Source: Tretioscincus oriximinensis
Taxonomy: Eukaryota > Chordata > Lepidosauria > Squamata > Gymnophthalmidae
Assembly (NCBI GenBank): GCA_022410635.1
Contig: JAJVDF010000019.1
Location: 1,464,323-1,528,322, forward strand
Direction of reading: 5' to 3'
DNA length: 64,000 bases
Below the pieces are notes generated by a model, which worked only from the letters and a program-made list of their open reading frames with translations, made no database searches and had not been told where the DNA came from. The translations under genes and the position numbers were made by a program. Below are positions 11,573-23,166 of this stretch, one piece after another (position 1 is the first letter of the stretch; each line of letters opens with the position of its first letter).

Positions 11573-12885
11573 AACCAGCTTAATTTTGGGTTGCTGTATT
11601 GTTGATGTGTTCTATTCCCCATACTCCTATAGTTGCCCAACAATGAAGGTTTTGTTGTTTACTATGCAAATTTGTAGCATTTTTTTAAGCATAGAAATAA
11701 ACCGTAGTGTGTAAACTCAAGCAATTTTATACACATACTCCAGTAATTCCACAGACTAAACAGATAACAGTAAAATATTATTATATCTATACTGTCATAC
11801 ATTATCAAATAAACACTGCATTTGCAAGTAATTTAGTCATCTTTGGTTGGTGCCAGTTCTTGCTTAGGGGAGCACTTTATTACACAAGTAAAATAAGAAC
11901 ACACACACATAATCTGCCCAAGGCATTGTGTAAATCCTATATTCAGTATAAATATTAATACCAGCATAGCAATCTTATACTTTAGGGGATTTTTTTAGTC
12001 CAATTTTTATCATTCCCCTGAAATTATGGTGGTGTATAAGATAATATTAGTACCTCTCATGTTTTTATGGATATTTTAACTCTGACAGAAGCAACATTTA
12101 TACTTGCACATAAGCCTTTTGTACACAATGTTGTTTTCCTGGGAGTAATGCACTCTCTATCCAGAATATTATTTGGAAACAGTATAGCTATGTATTATGA
12201 ATAAGTGCAAAAGAATGGGATAGTAGCAATAACTAACCTGTAAGTTTAGCTACTAAAAATTCATCAGCCTATGAATACAGGCAGTATCTAAATAGAGTTG
12301 CAGCCCCGAGGAATGTGAGATCTGAACTGCAGACTGCTTTACTGGAAAGCACCAACTCCAAGCAGAATGCTGCATCCACATGGATTTCAAAACAGAAGCA
12401 GATACCTCCCAGATTTACAAGCTTGTCTTATCACAATCATAGTCCAGTTTTAAAAAGAAGGAATCTTATGAGTGTGGGAATGTGCACAAATAATCTTCTA
12501 ATAATCTCAGGGCATAATAGGAAAGTCATACATCCAAAATATGATCAAAGATTTACTCTAAGTATGGCCCTGATTTTATTTTAGTTTACTATGACAAGCA
12601 TGCCTGCAACAATCAAATTCGCCTCTTTTTGAAAATGGTAGTATTGCCTAACTGTCTAAACAAAAGTTCAGTAATCATAACAAAAAGTTCACATTATCCC
12701 CTCTTGCCCAAAATCTGCATCTGTGCAGCTAAATATGAATCTTGTTGGTTCCAATATAACATAAATTGCATTAAGACAGGATATAAAACCTAGGGTTATT
12801 TCAGATTGCTCACAGCAATCTCGCACGCTCACAGTTAAATCATCCTAGCCTTGAAATATTGTGGAAATAAGCCCCCAAATATTTC
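11573..12885. other. Unrecognised AT-rich sequence
   Basis: Nothing supported by motif or repeat comparison. Confidence 0.5.
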
Positions 12886-12958
12886 TAGGGTTGCCACACT
12901 GCTCATTTTTATCATTCTGGCCTTAAAAGTTCATGAAATCCTTGACATGGCAACCCTA
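12886..12958. mobile_element. Short possible MITE with TAGGGTTGCCA ends
   Basis: Begins 'tagggttgccacac' and ends 'gacatggcaaccctaa', giving about 11-13 bp inverted ends. These resemble the ends of the hAT element at 59,611-60,054. No 8-bp target duplication is seen, so the boundaries are uncertain. Confidence 0.4.
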
Positions 12959-13800
12959 AGTCCTTAAACATCCAGGCAGACAGATAATTTTCTCTCCCTT
13001 TTTCTATGGCTTTACCCTTCTGCTTGGGTAAAGACTGGATATTCAGAGGCAGCATATTCCATAATATTGTTAAACCACGGGTTAAAATGAGTGTCTAGAT
13101 CCAGTCATAATTATTTCTGCTTCTTGGGAGTTCTGGTCATTCTGAGTATAGAAAAAAAAAACTTTAAATCAACTATTTTTATCTACTGTTGTGGCGGAAT
13201 GTACCAAGGTGTCAAAATCAATTATCTACACATCTTTAATATTTGAATGGCACCCTGCTATAATTTACCACATTACTTGCTTCATACTTATATAAGCCAT
13301 CAATTATTAACATCACGTACAAAATCATATATTCAAAATTCTTGCAGTGTTCCACATTCCATGGAAAATCCTTTGTGATTCAAGTGACATTTTAAAAGGT
13401 GACAGTCTAAAGTTAGGTACTTTAATCTATATTTAAACACCAGACTGGAGGGTTCTTAAACAGTTCCATGAAACTCAGAGACTCAAGTGAGATCAATCTA
13501 CTTTCAGAATCCAAGCTCTAAGTCTGAAATATGACTCCTGAGGGCACTTCATAATTCAGATGTAGTTCTGAAACGCAGATGAATTTGTAGATGTAGAGTC
13601 AAACATGAAGCATCTTATTTCTCAATAAAGCAGCAAGAATATACAATGATTGGTTAAGAACACAAGCATTAAGAACTTTATTGTTTTGCCTATATGAAAG
13701 AAATGTGACTGATAACAGAAAAATTATATAAAGTATAGTAGAAATGAGACAAAGAAAATGGATGTAAATTATCCTATTTAATTTTTAGAAGAGTAGAACT
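12959..13800. other. Unrecognised AT-rich sequence
   Basis: No feature supported. Confidence 0.5.
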
Positions 13801-13808
13801 GTCTAAAT

Positions 13809-13964
13809 CAGAGATGTCAAACTGGTGGCCCTCCAGATGTTCCTGAACCACAACTCCCAACATTCCATTTGGTTTAGCAAAGTGGGGCCAGTGCTGGCAG
13901 TGGAAGGGAATGTTGGGAATTGTGGTTCAGAAACATCTGGAGGGCCATCAGTTTGACATTGCTG
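13809..13964. mobile_element. hAT-type MITE, 156 bp, perfect 8-bp TSD
   Basis: Ends are 'cagagatgtcaaactggtgg' and the reverse complement of 'cagcaatgtcaaactgatgg'; the arms continue inward as a foldback for over 50 bp through '(c)cctccagatgttcctgaaccacaa'. The target duplication GTCTAAAT is at 13,801-13,808 and 13,965-13,972. An 8-bp TSD plus CAGNG-type ends is the hAT hallmark. No transposase is encoded. A longer relative lies at 22,204-23,158. Confidence 0.95.
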
Positions 13965-14070
13965 GTCTAAATACTAGACCGCAGAGACCACCCGGTGTAC
14001 AATGGGGCATTTTTTAAAATGCTCTAGGATGTACTCCGGAAAAATAACCTGCCATAAAACCAACTGAAGA

Positions 14071-14290
14071 GAGCCAGTCTGGTGTAGTGATTACAGTGTC
14101 CGTCTCTTATCTGGAAATGTCCCAGTTCAATTCTGCAGTCCTTCCCAAAAAGCCAGCTGGGTGACCTTGGGCTAGTCACAGTTCTTTGGCGCTTTCTCAA
14201 ACCCACCTACTTCACAAGGTTTCTGTTGCGAAGAGAATAACAAAAGGTTATGTAAGCCAATTTGATTACCTTACTCTTATAAATAATTTA
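14071..14290 (+). mobile_element. Sauria-type tRNA-derived SINE (family A)
   Basis: Head 'gccagtctggtgtagtgatt' carries box A near 14,080-14,090. Box B 'agttcaattct' is at 14,124-14,134, followed by the conserved 'agccagctgggtgaccttgg' and 'ctagtcacagttctttgg' body. The 3' end 'ttatgtaagccaatttgatt' is degraded and lacks a clean TTC tail. It is transcribed by Pol III in active copies (family knowledge); this copy is diverged. Confidence 0.85.
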
Positions 14291-16315
14291 TCAAGTCCTT
14301 GTTTTCTGAGCTGCAGGAATCTGTAATTTTGAGTTTTTACACCCACTGTTCGAAGAACTGTAAAATGTATTGTCACCTTGTCCCCCAAATTTAAGACGGG
14401 TCCAAGTGGCAGGTGGCAGAAAATGCTACCAATTGTGGAGTCATTGCTAAGGGAAGTGGCAGGAGCAGGAATTGTGGGAACTTCAGCCAATCATGCTGTG
14501 GTAACTATAGCCATAGAAATTATTCATGGGAATTGTAGGCAAATCAATTCTGTAATCTGGCAAAAATAGCAAGTTCTTAGCTGGACTTTTGTTGAGCAAC
14601 ACAGATGATACTTTTATATGCAGCAGCAAAAGAATTATCATTTCTTCCTGAAAAATATTTGTAATGTACACTTATTTCCATCCTTTGTTCTAGGGTCCTT
14701 TCTGTACTTACCATTAGGGGGTCTAAAAGTAATGGAGTCTAATATATGCCTTCTGGTTTCAGATACTGCCCCACCTACCCATTCCTCTCAGTGATTGCAT
14801 AAGGACAGAGCATGCCACAGAAATGGGGTGAACTGTGTCTGAAAATGGAAGGCTACTCTGTGAGGTCCAACTTCTCAGGAACTGCTCCCCAAGTCATAGA
14901 CTTCTTGTAGACTGCTCTAATCAGTCCTCAGTAGATAAATACAGGGGAACAATATCAGCTGCCTGGGAAACTGATGATCAGTTACTGCTAACTGGCAGAA
15001 CCATCCTCAAATTCTAGTAAGAAATGGGCCTTCTTCCTTCCTGCTTAACTGTATATTTACACATATATTTTTGCACATAATGCTTATATTCTCACAACTA
15101 AAGAAGTATCGAATTATCTTTCGAGGGCAAGTTTGCTACTTTAGGCTTAATTCTACATTTTCAAACATTTTAAGCCTGATTTGAATTATGGCTTATTATG
15201 TTCCAGAAAAAGATCTAAGGATCTGCTGTCCACATGCCATTCTGGTCTAGAATAGGTTTTTGCTAGCTTGGAAGGACATGCTTCATTGGAATGGCAAGCC
15301 TCTTAGACAGCTTTCCTTAACAAAACAAGGCCTAGTGGAAATCAGGTCTTACTATACTTTCTTAAAACTGGTCTATGAAAATAATACAGATTTTTCGCCC
15401 TACAATAAATATTTATAAATAATTCAAATGGCAAAAACTATACACCAAAACATGCAACAGAATGAAACCTAAATTGGTTTGATTAAATATTGCATGGAAG
15501 ATAAAAGAAAACTCAGTGCTATATTTTCTACAACAATGGATTCTACTGACTTTCTGGAATATTCTATTTGATAAAAGAGACTTAAATAGATTACTATATC
15601 TTATTAGTTTCTGGTGCAAGAACCTTTTAATCACATATTTATTTGTTACACGTAGGGAAAACAAATAATTCTAACTCTTCCATGCATGATATTATCCACA
15701 GAGGCCTTTTCAGCTATCTCTGGTTGGGTGTGTAGAAGGTGATAGATCAAATGCAGACACCTTTCAATCCTTTTTTTTTTAAATGGAATGACCTTTTCCT
15801 TAAATTGTAATGAAATATGCTCAGGTTACCTCATTCTAATAGTTGAGCTGTGGCTGCTTTAGGAAGTCACAGTCAACAACAGTCTACAAAAAGCATCCAG
15901 AGAACCATCTGTTCCAGTTATGTTGGATCAGATTCAATTATTGTAGCCAGAAGATGTGGATAAGCTGCTTGCTATGATTTGAACAACTATGTTCTCTCTA
16001 GATCTTTGTCATTCCCGCCTGCAATTGACACTCAACATAATTTCTCTATACCTTCTTAATCATGAATGGTGGCTAAAGTAGCAATGAATTGGATGGGGCA
16101 AAAATACAATTAAGGAAAAAGACAAATTCCTGATGCAAATTACTACACATTGAAATGAGATGTCATTTACATCACTTTAAAAAGGTGTTAAGATGCATAA
16201 TCCTATGTCATTAATCCACTAAATCTGATGGAGACTTAAGAGTCAATATGAACATGCCCTTTATCCACAATTTTACTAATCTGACATAAGGAGGTCAGCA
16301 GTCCACATAGTCTAC
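14291..16315. other. Unrecognised AT-rich sequence
   Basis: No gene or repeat family recognised. Confidence 0.5.
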
Positions 16316-16317
16316 AT

Positions 16318-16402
16318 GTTTTGTGAGGGTTTTTTATTGTGATCTGCCCTGAAACCTTTGGTTATAGGGAGGAATAAAAATGTAAGTAAGGAAAAAAATA
16401 TA
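16318..16402 (+). mobile_element. L2-like LINE 3' tail
   Basis: 'gatctgccctgaaacctttg' and 'ggttatagggaggaataaaa' match the 3' box at 40.9 kb with substitutions; a short A-rich tail follows. Confidence 0.55.
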
Positions 16403-17775
16403 AATATATACATAGTATATAATAGTATTTCAGATCACATTCACACTAGAATACCTATAATCCAGGATAGAAATGGATCTCATAAATCAGCAGTACATCT
16501 GTATCAATAAACTATAAAGATCCACATATAGACTGGATCTAAGTGAGCCTAGGGCATAGCTTCAAAAGAACGTATCAAATCTGCATCGTAGCACACATTT
16601 GTCTTGGTTATAATCCTGCTCAACTTGCTTAATGCAGATGCACACTGCTAGAGCTAATCCAAATCAAGCTATTTACAAATACAGATGTAGCACAGTAAGT
16701 GCACATACAAGAAACTTATATGAAAATGCACATATATGAAACCTATATGAAAATGCAATTTCTCTTAATCAGCAGGATTTAAAATGCCTGCTTTATAAGC
16801 TGGAATTCCTTGCTGATGGCCTCAAAGGTGTTCCCATTTTTCCTATGAAGTAATGTTTAAATCACAAGTGAACATTTAAGAGCAATCCGACGAGGGATTT
16901 TTTTCAGCCCTGTCCCCATTGAAATCTATTGAATTCAAAGCTGAGAACTCATCATGCACGAGTCATATCCCCCTTTCGACAGAAACAACATTGCTTACAA
17001 TCTGGGAGCCTCAATAAAGTTTACTCTTCTTATTAAACTCTTCTAGCCCTTTGTGTCCTATTTGTCATTCTAATTCTCTTTGCAAGATCTTACTCATACT
17101 ATCTGATATGATCATGCAGACAATTTCACAGTCGAGTGAATAAACAGAATGGCTGCAAGTGAATCAAGCTATGGAGATATTCTTATTCAATTGAGAAATT
17201 AAATGTGTATATTTTCCCATATACTTGCATAAAAGTAAGTTTAAGTGGGACAACAGCAGGGGAAAAAATAACCCATATTCATCCAAACATACAATGTGCC
17301 TGAAAGCATACTGTACTTACTTGGATTAGCAAAGAAGGGACAGTTTCCTAATCCTAGGCAATATGCATGGATGGATTTTAGTGCTTTAGGAATAAGGAGA
17401 AATAGGAAATGAGCAATGTCAGCTAAATGTTAAGTATTAAAGTGTCATGTTGCACAGAAGTAAAAATACATTTAATTTTCATATTTGCTGAAAATGTACA
17501 GTGAAAATTAAGTGAATGCAGCAGACATTTTTCATCTTCCTTTACAATTTTATTAAAAAATCTGAGCAAATATAAATACAACAATTATGCAGGAATTAAA
17601 GGTTTGATTATTTATAAAAAAGAGTGCTGGAAACATCCATAGGTTATAACTTTTTGTTTATTTAGAAACCAGTAAAACCAGTAAAATTATGGTTCTATAA
17701 CCCAATATATTAGATAGTTGATAAGGCAACAAAATGACACAATATTTGAAAGTTCAAATGGGAATTTAATAAAAT
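16403..17775. other. Unrecognised AT-rich sequence
   Basis: No gene recognised. A 'caataaagtttactc' phrase at about 17,012 resembles a polyadenylation region but has no LTR structure around it. Confidence 0.5.
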
Positions 17776-17778
17776 AGA

Positions 17779-18535
17779 CTAAGGTTGCATCTAGAAACTG
17801 CTTACTCATTCTGTTATATTACATAATAAAGCACGGATATTCTGGAATAAATTGTCCTGGAGATCAGGGTGTCTGTCAATGCTGCTTGTTGTTTCACCGA
17901 GCTGATCTCCAGGCAGCAGCCCCTGAAAGCAGGCAGATGGCAGCCTGAGCTTAGGAAAAGGCTTCTCGTGACACGCAGTCGGCTACGCCACATTGCTTCT
18001 GCTGTGCCCTCCAGCCAGCCCTCCGCGGCTTTGGGGGGCTGCTGCCTGGAGATCAGCTCAGTGAAACGAAGGGGAACATTGACAGACGTCCTGTCAACCT
18101 CCCCACCTCCTGCTCCTCGCCTCAGCCGAACCATTTGACAGCGATGACGTCCTGCTCGTCGCTTTGCAGAGCAATCTCCAGGCAGCAGCCCCCGAAAGCA
18201 GGCGTAGGGCAACCTGGGCTTAGGAAAAGGCGGGCAGATTTTCCCTCCGAAGCAAAGAGGTGGCGCTTCCTCCTGCTATCTCTCCCCTCCTGTCTCTCGT
18301 ACTGATAATGTTCACACGGGAAAGGAACGGGGGTGGCTACGAGATGACGGAGGTTGGCTGCGAGATTTCAGAGGTTCTCCGCAATGGTGCCTAATTATCC
18401 CAGCAATAATTTATTCCGGGATAAATGGTGTTTATTGTGGAAGGACTGCTGAAACATGCTTAACACATGTACCCCGACCTTCCTCATCTCGTTACAACTG
18501 AGGAATAAAATAGCTGTGTGAACACAGCCTAAGGA
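17779..18535 (-). mobile_element. GC-rich nonautonomous DNA element with internal inverted repeats
   Basis: The minus-strand start 'ttaggctgtgttcacacagc' (18,535 downward) matches the start of the element at 61,551, and the two agree on through 'taatttattgctggg'-type, 'agccaacctccgtca' and 'ccttttcctaagcccagg' blocks. The other edge is 'ctaaggttgcatctag' at 17,779. Inside, 'gagctgatctccaggcagca' at about 17,898 is repeated inverted at 18,042-18,060 and partly direct at 18,172. No TSD was found. The open frames here (132 and 89 codons) read through these repeats. Assignment to hAT is inferred from the end sequence only. Confidence 0.7.
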
Positions 18536-18539
18536 GTGC

Positions 18540-20905
18540 CCAGACAAAGTACTAAAAATCAGAGAAGTTAGCTTGCTGACAAAAGTTCCGTTATGGGTCT
18601 TTTCCCCAGTAATAATGTTTGACTGTAAGAGCTGAACCATAAGAAAGGCTGCCAATTAATTAATTTATACTTTTGACCTGTGCTGATAGAGAATACTTTT
18701 GAGAGGACCTTGGACCAAAATGGTAATAATAAATTAGTCAATAATAACCCTGACTTATTGGAAGCTGGAACTCAGATAATTTGCCCATAAGGAGATGTCA
18801 ACAGGAAAAAAAAGTCCTGATGGGGATGAATAGATAGTGTCATGGAGGCAATCAACATGGGTTTAGGGAGGTAGTGGAGGACAGAGCGGGCTGGCATCCT
18901 GTAAGGGTTATGTACAGAATATATGAATATAAGTGTTAGCAAAATCTGAGCAACCTTTGCTTTAGCTGGAGTGAAATTGGTTTAAGTTCAACTTCATGTT
19001 ATGAGAAGAATTAGAGAGTTGAGCTTGAATCTACATGAGAAAGCTCCTACCAGATGCAGCTGTGAGAAGCAAGGCATTTACAGTTTGTATATAATGAATT
19101 GTTGCTAATTTGGGAGGTGTAGCTGCTTACAAAGAGATCACCTGAAAAAGACATCTCATGATTGGTGGATTGGTAGCACCTCATGGGTGAACAGAGAAGA
19201 TGGTTAATTGATTTTATGTAAGCCATTATGATTATTACTTTGCCTGCTTTGCAGAAAGCTCTGAAGATCTTTGTGACTTGACTATTTTTCCTTTCTGTAC
19301 TTGGAAACTCAAGATACCATTCTGAAGAAGTGTTTTGAGAATGCTTAATTTTTCTGGACTATGCTTTGCTTTGCAATAAATTACAAAACCTTTTTTAGTA
19401 GCTCTTGGAGTTCTTATTATTTGGACTCTGAATTTTTGTTTCATCCAAGCTACCAAAGGTTAAAGCTGATGGAAAGTGCTTCCACCCTAGCCCAGAACCT
19501 TTGCAAATCCATTCTTCTGAGAGGTTCTTTTTATAATAGACAATCCGATAAACTCATTTGATCTATTATTAAAACCTATTATAGAGACCTAACAGCAATA
19601 CAGTCGGACTTTGGCCGCTTCCTAATTTGATGTTGGTGGTGCACTGGTCATGATTCTACCTCACGCAGTGACGGACTTTCAGTAATTCTCTCGGAATAAA
19701 ACTTCATTGCATCAGGAAGCAGTCTTTGTGAGCTAAATTGGACCAAATGGGAGCCCTCTGGGCTACATACATATCTACATTTTAATCCAGCCTCCCTTCA
19801 CATTCAAAATGGGATAAAACACCAACAAAGTGGCAATTTGTTTTCTTTTGGCATTCTCTAACTCAAAAATCAACCTCCAGATTAGATAATGTTAAAAAGA
19901 AAATTACTGTTGGGTTTGCTAAGTGTTCTTCCATTCTGAAAGTGAACTGAAGATGGAGTAAATTGAAGCTAGGCAGGACCATATCCCTAGCTACAGCATA
20001 AATGGAAATGACATATTGAAACAGCCTAAATAATCCAAGTACTATCAGCATCCCTATATGCAAATTAATTTGGTATTTTAGTGTAGGATTGTTGTAGTCT
20101 ACACAAGTGTTCAGATGGTAGATTCTTATTCTGATATATATTCCTGAATAAGGCCAGTGCAGAAAGGATCACAGAAGGAAAAATATAATGTTTGATAAAA
20201 GAAAATTTAGAAAATTGCATGACAGTTTACCACTTGTACTTGGGAAATCAAGATAATCATTTTACATAAAAGAACGTGTAATTATTAAAAGTTTCTAATT
20301 GCAGATAGTGACATATATGTTCGTTTACTGACATTCTTGTTGATGTCTCTTATAATTTAATGCTGGGACCTCCAAGCCAATCTCTTTTCCCTTCAACTCC
20401 TGTTATATTATTGTCCAAACATGTCACTTTGCACAACAGAAGCTAGAGAACTGATTCTAAGGTTATTTTGGCACTTCTAAAACAAGATGACAATGTGCTA
20501 GGTTTCCAGTAAGCAGCATGTTCTTAAGAAAGACAGGAATACCCTGTTGGGTCATTTCATTCTCCTATCTTCTCTTTATTAGGAAAATACATAAATCATT
20601 CCCCCCCTAACTTAGGAATCTAATTTTTTAACCACTTGGACAAAAAATATCAGAATAATTATTTTTCTCACCAGTTCATTATTCAGTCACTAGGCTGCAT
20701 TCACACAGCCTGTGTTTAATAATTTTACTCTTAAGGCTATGGAGAGCCTTGGTTTACCTCTGGAGTAAAGATATAATCACTACACATCTTTAGAATGTAG
20801 GACTGGGTTTCTTTCTCTCCCTGTAATGAAAAGCCCTTAGTAGTATGGACATATGTATGAGTGGATACTGCGGAGGTAAGTGCCAGATGCAGATAAATTT
20901 CCAGA
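18540..20905. other. Unrecognised AT-rich sequence
   Basis: No gene recognised. 'taggctgcattcacacagcc' at about 20,692 resembles an isolated end of the element type at 17.8 and 61.5 kb. Confidence 0.45.
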
Positions 20906-20911
20906 TTTGTC

Positions 20912-21486
20912 TAGACTGACCAGATTTACTGAGTTCCAAACTAAGGTAATTAAATTTTGTGCTAATTTGCATATTCATGAATATGCAAATCACCCTTCAA
21001 CATGCATATTCCTCCAAAATCCCCGTCCGAAAAATCTGCAAAGCATGTGAGATTTAAAGTGCATGAGGATTTTTAAAGTGTGTGTGAATTTTTTAAGTGT
21101 GTGAAAAAATTGCATTTTTTTAATTTTTTACTGAGGGAGGGTGCTTTCAGGAGTTGGTCCAAGTTGCCAAAGTCCCCTACTGGTGGTGCAGTGAATTAAA
21201 AAAAATCAAAAATAATTTTTTTTGAAGTGCATAAGAATTTTTTGAAGTGTGTCAGAATTTTTTTATTGTTTATTTAGGGGAGGGTGCTTTCAGCAGCTGT
21301 CCCTGGTTGCCCGGGCCATCTAGTGGTGATGCAATGAATTTTTTAAAAATAAAAATATTTTTTAAAAATTATTATTTTTTTCTCAGCAAAAAAAAGGCGA
21401 AATGGCATCGCCCCCCCCAGGGAGGCGGGGCAGACACCCCAAAACCAGGTCCCCGCCCCCCCCCAAAGGGTCATCTGGTCATCCTA
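20912..21486 (+). mobile_element. MITE, TAGGCTGACCAGATGACC family, 575 bp
   Basis: Ends are 'tagactgaccagatt' and 'catctggtcatccta'. Flanks GATTTGTC (20,904-20,911) and CATTTGCC (21,487-21,494) agree at 6 of 8 positions, consistent with an aged 8-bp TSD. The right third has 'tttctcagcaaaaa', 'caccccaaaaccaggt' and 'ccaaagggtcatctgg', shared with the short copies at 32.7 and 49.2 kb. The left part has two diverged internal repeats ('gggagggtgctttcag ... ctagtggtg'). One ambiguous base lies just downstream at 21,514. Confidence 0.8.
20965..20990. repeat. Perfect 26-bp palindrome with two octamer motifs
   Basis: ATTTGCATATTC/GAATATGCAAAT: the sequence is its own reverse complement and holds ATTTGCAT at both ends, the POU/Oct-type octamer. 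A two-mismatch version lies at 2216-2241 in the truncated sister copy, so it belongs to the MITE. Confidence 0.9.
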
Positions 21487-21494
21487 CATTTGCC

Positions 21495-22195
21495 CCACAG
21501 TTCCTGCAATGCTNCCCAACTGTCTAGGCAGCAAGTGATATCCTTGATTACATTTAAATCTGGAGAATCACTTTATTCTATGATTTGGGGCAGCCATCTC
21601 ATTGTCAGCTTGCATCCTGAAAGCTTCTTTGACTCCACAGATCCTAGTACTACACCACTCTTACTTGATTAATTATAACAAGCTCATAAACTGTAATCTT
21701 TTTAATGAATAGAACATTTATTTATTGTGCCACAAACCATGACCAGTTGTCAGAAAAAAGGCAGTTCATAGTAGACAACAATTCAAATCAGCTAGCATAA
21801 ATAATTGGCAAAGTGTTGTCAGTACAGATTGATTCATTCTGAAGACGAGTAATAGGAATGATTTGATTAGGGTGTATGGCGATACACAGTCTGCCAACAG
21901 CAAAAAAAAAGACGTGTTATAGAGTGGGACATCCAGGCAATTAGTGTGATAAATACAGATTTTTAAAAAAAAGTAATTTCATGCACAACCTCAGAGAAAC
22001 ATCTTACAGTTATAGCAACATTAATCTTTTTTTTAAAAAAAATATTTATTACTAAATGCCCTATGACAAATACATTTTCTAGGACACAAATGAGGACAGA
22101 AGGACCATCAGACAGAATAAGAGCGATCTGGAACACTTGCCAGCAATCAGTTACTAGGCAGTTACTGTGGCCCTCTCAGGAAAAAGCAGGACTCC
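21495..22195. other. Unrecognised AT-rich sequence
   Basis: Nothing supported; poly-A/T runs near 21,960 and 22,030. Confidence 0.5.
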
Positions 22196-22203
22196 CTATA
22201 GTG

Positions 22204-23158
22204 CAGTGATGGCCAACAGGTGATACTCCAGATGTTCCTGAACTACAACTACCAAATTGGATTTGGCTTAGCAGAGTGGGCTTGTGGTGACCACTCCATG
22301 TAGCCAATCCATAACTTCCATGAAGTGTTCCCCACACCTTGCTTTCCTTCCAGTTTCCTGCATTCTTGTCCACAATGTTAACCCAATCCGGTTAATATAG
22401 CTTTCAATATGTTTCTCAGTATTATATATCTGCTTCTGTCAGGAAATCTTATCTATATGCACTGCCATTAATCCTCAGGAGCACCCACCTTCTGGCCTCT
22501 GAATGGCACAGATACGTGTGGTTTTTATAACAAATAAATAAGTAACTTTTACATATAAATCATAGGAAACTTAACTTCAAAGTTACTTTTCTTCTCTTCA
22601 GCTTAAAACTGTCTGAGGTTCACATGTGGAAGAAGGAGGAGGAGAAGGAGGAGAAGGAGGAGAAGAAGAAGAAAAAGAAGAAAAAGAAGAAAAAGAAGAA
22701 AAAGAAGAAGAAGAAGACTTTGCCCGAAGGCCCACATTCTTTCTTCCCCACCAGGCTGTGGTGGTTCTCATGTATCTACTTGCAGTCAGTTGCAATTTCT
22801 TGCAGTTCCTGCTTTCGAATAGCTGGGTTGGCTAGAGCTACAGGCTAGTGGAAGGTGCTCACCACTCCCCACGTCTGACACAGGGCTTCAAAACCCGATC
22901 TCCCAGACGAGAGATGAATTCCTAAGCTATTGAGCTATTTGTGCCTGCTGTTCTAGTTTATTTTATTTCTTCCCATTTGGGTATATTCTTAGAAGTATCA
23001 TACAGCTATTCTGCTACTCAGCTTATAATCACTGCTCTTTTTTTCCATTTGGCCTGTATTTCCAGCCTTTATTAACTTTATCATTTCCAGGGCTGGGAGT
23101 AGAATGTTGGGAGTTGTGGTTCAGGAACATCTGGAGCATCACCCATTAGCCATCACTG
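22204..23158. mobile_element. hAT-type nonautonomous element interrupted by a SINE, perfect 8-bp TSD
   Basis: Left end 'cagtgatggccaacaggtga' and right end 'attagccatcactg' are inverted, with inner 'ctccagatgttcctgaac' mirrored by 'gttcaggaacatctggag'. The TSD CTATAGTG is at 22,196-22,203 and 23,159-23,166. It shares ends and 'ggcttagcagagtggg' with the 156-bp MITE at 13.8 kb but has a longer interior. A tRNA-headed SINE (22,628-22,946) sits inside, so this element is older than that SINE insertion. No transposase frame is visible. Confidence 0.9.
22628..22946 (-). mobile_element. tRNA-headed SINE (family B), expanded TTC/TCC tail
   Basis: The tail appears as a GGA/GAA run at 22,628-22,717. 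The body ('gtagatacatgagaaccacc', 'gtgagcaccttccactag' on the minus strand) and tRNA-like head ('gatcgggttttgaagccc', about 22,885) match the copy at 7.3 kb. It is nested inside the hAT element. The plus-strand Lys/Glu-rich open frames here are tail translations, not proteins. Confidence 0.8.
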
Positions 23159-23166
23159 CTATAGTG

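Noticed and set aside
14080..14134. tRNA-like box A and box B
   Set aside because: Part of a SINE head; no cloverleaf with intact acceptor stem, so not a tRNA gene. The same holds for 24,798-24,852 and the antisense heads near 7.5, 22.9, 28.5, 48.2 and 48.9 kb.
17814..18212. 132- and 89-codon frames in GC-rich DNA
   Set aside because: Both strands are open through internal repeats of a nonautonomous element; the repeats explain the frames.
22624..22848. Lys/Glu-rich open frames on the plus strand and Ser-rich on the minus
   Set aside because: They are the expanded GGA/GAA tail and body of a SINE.
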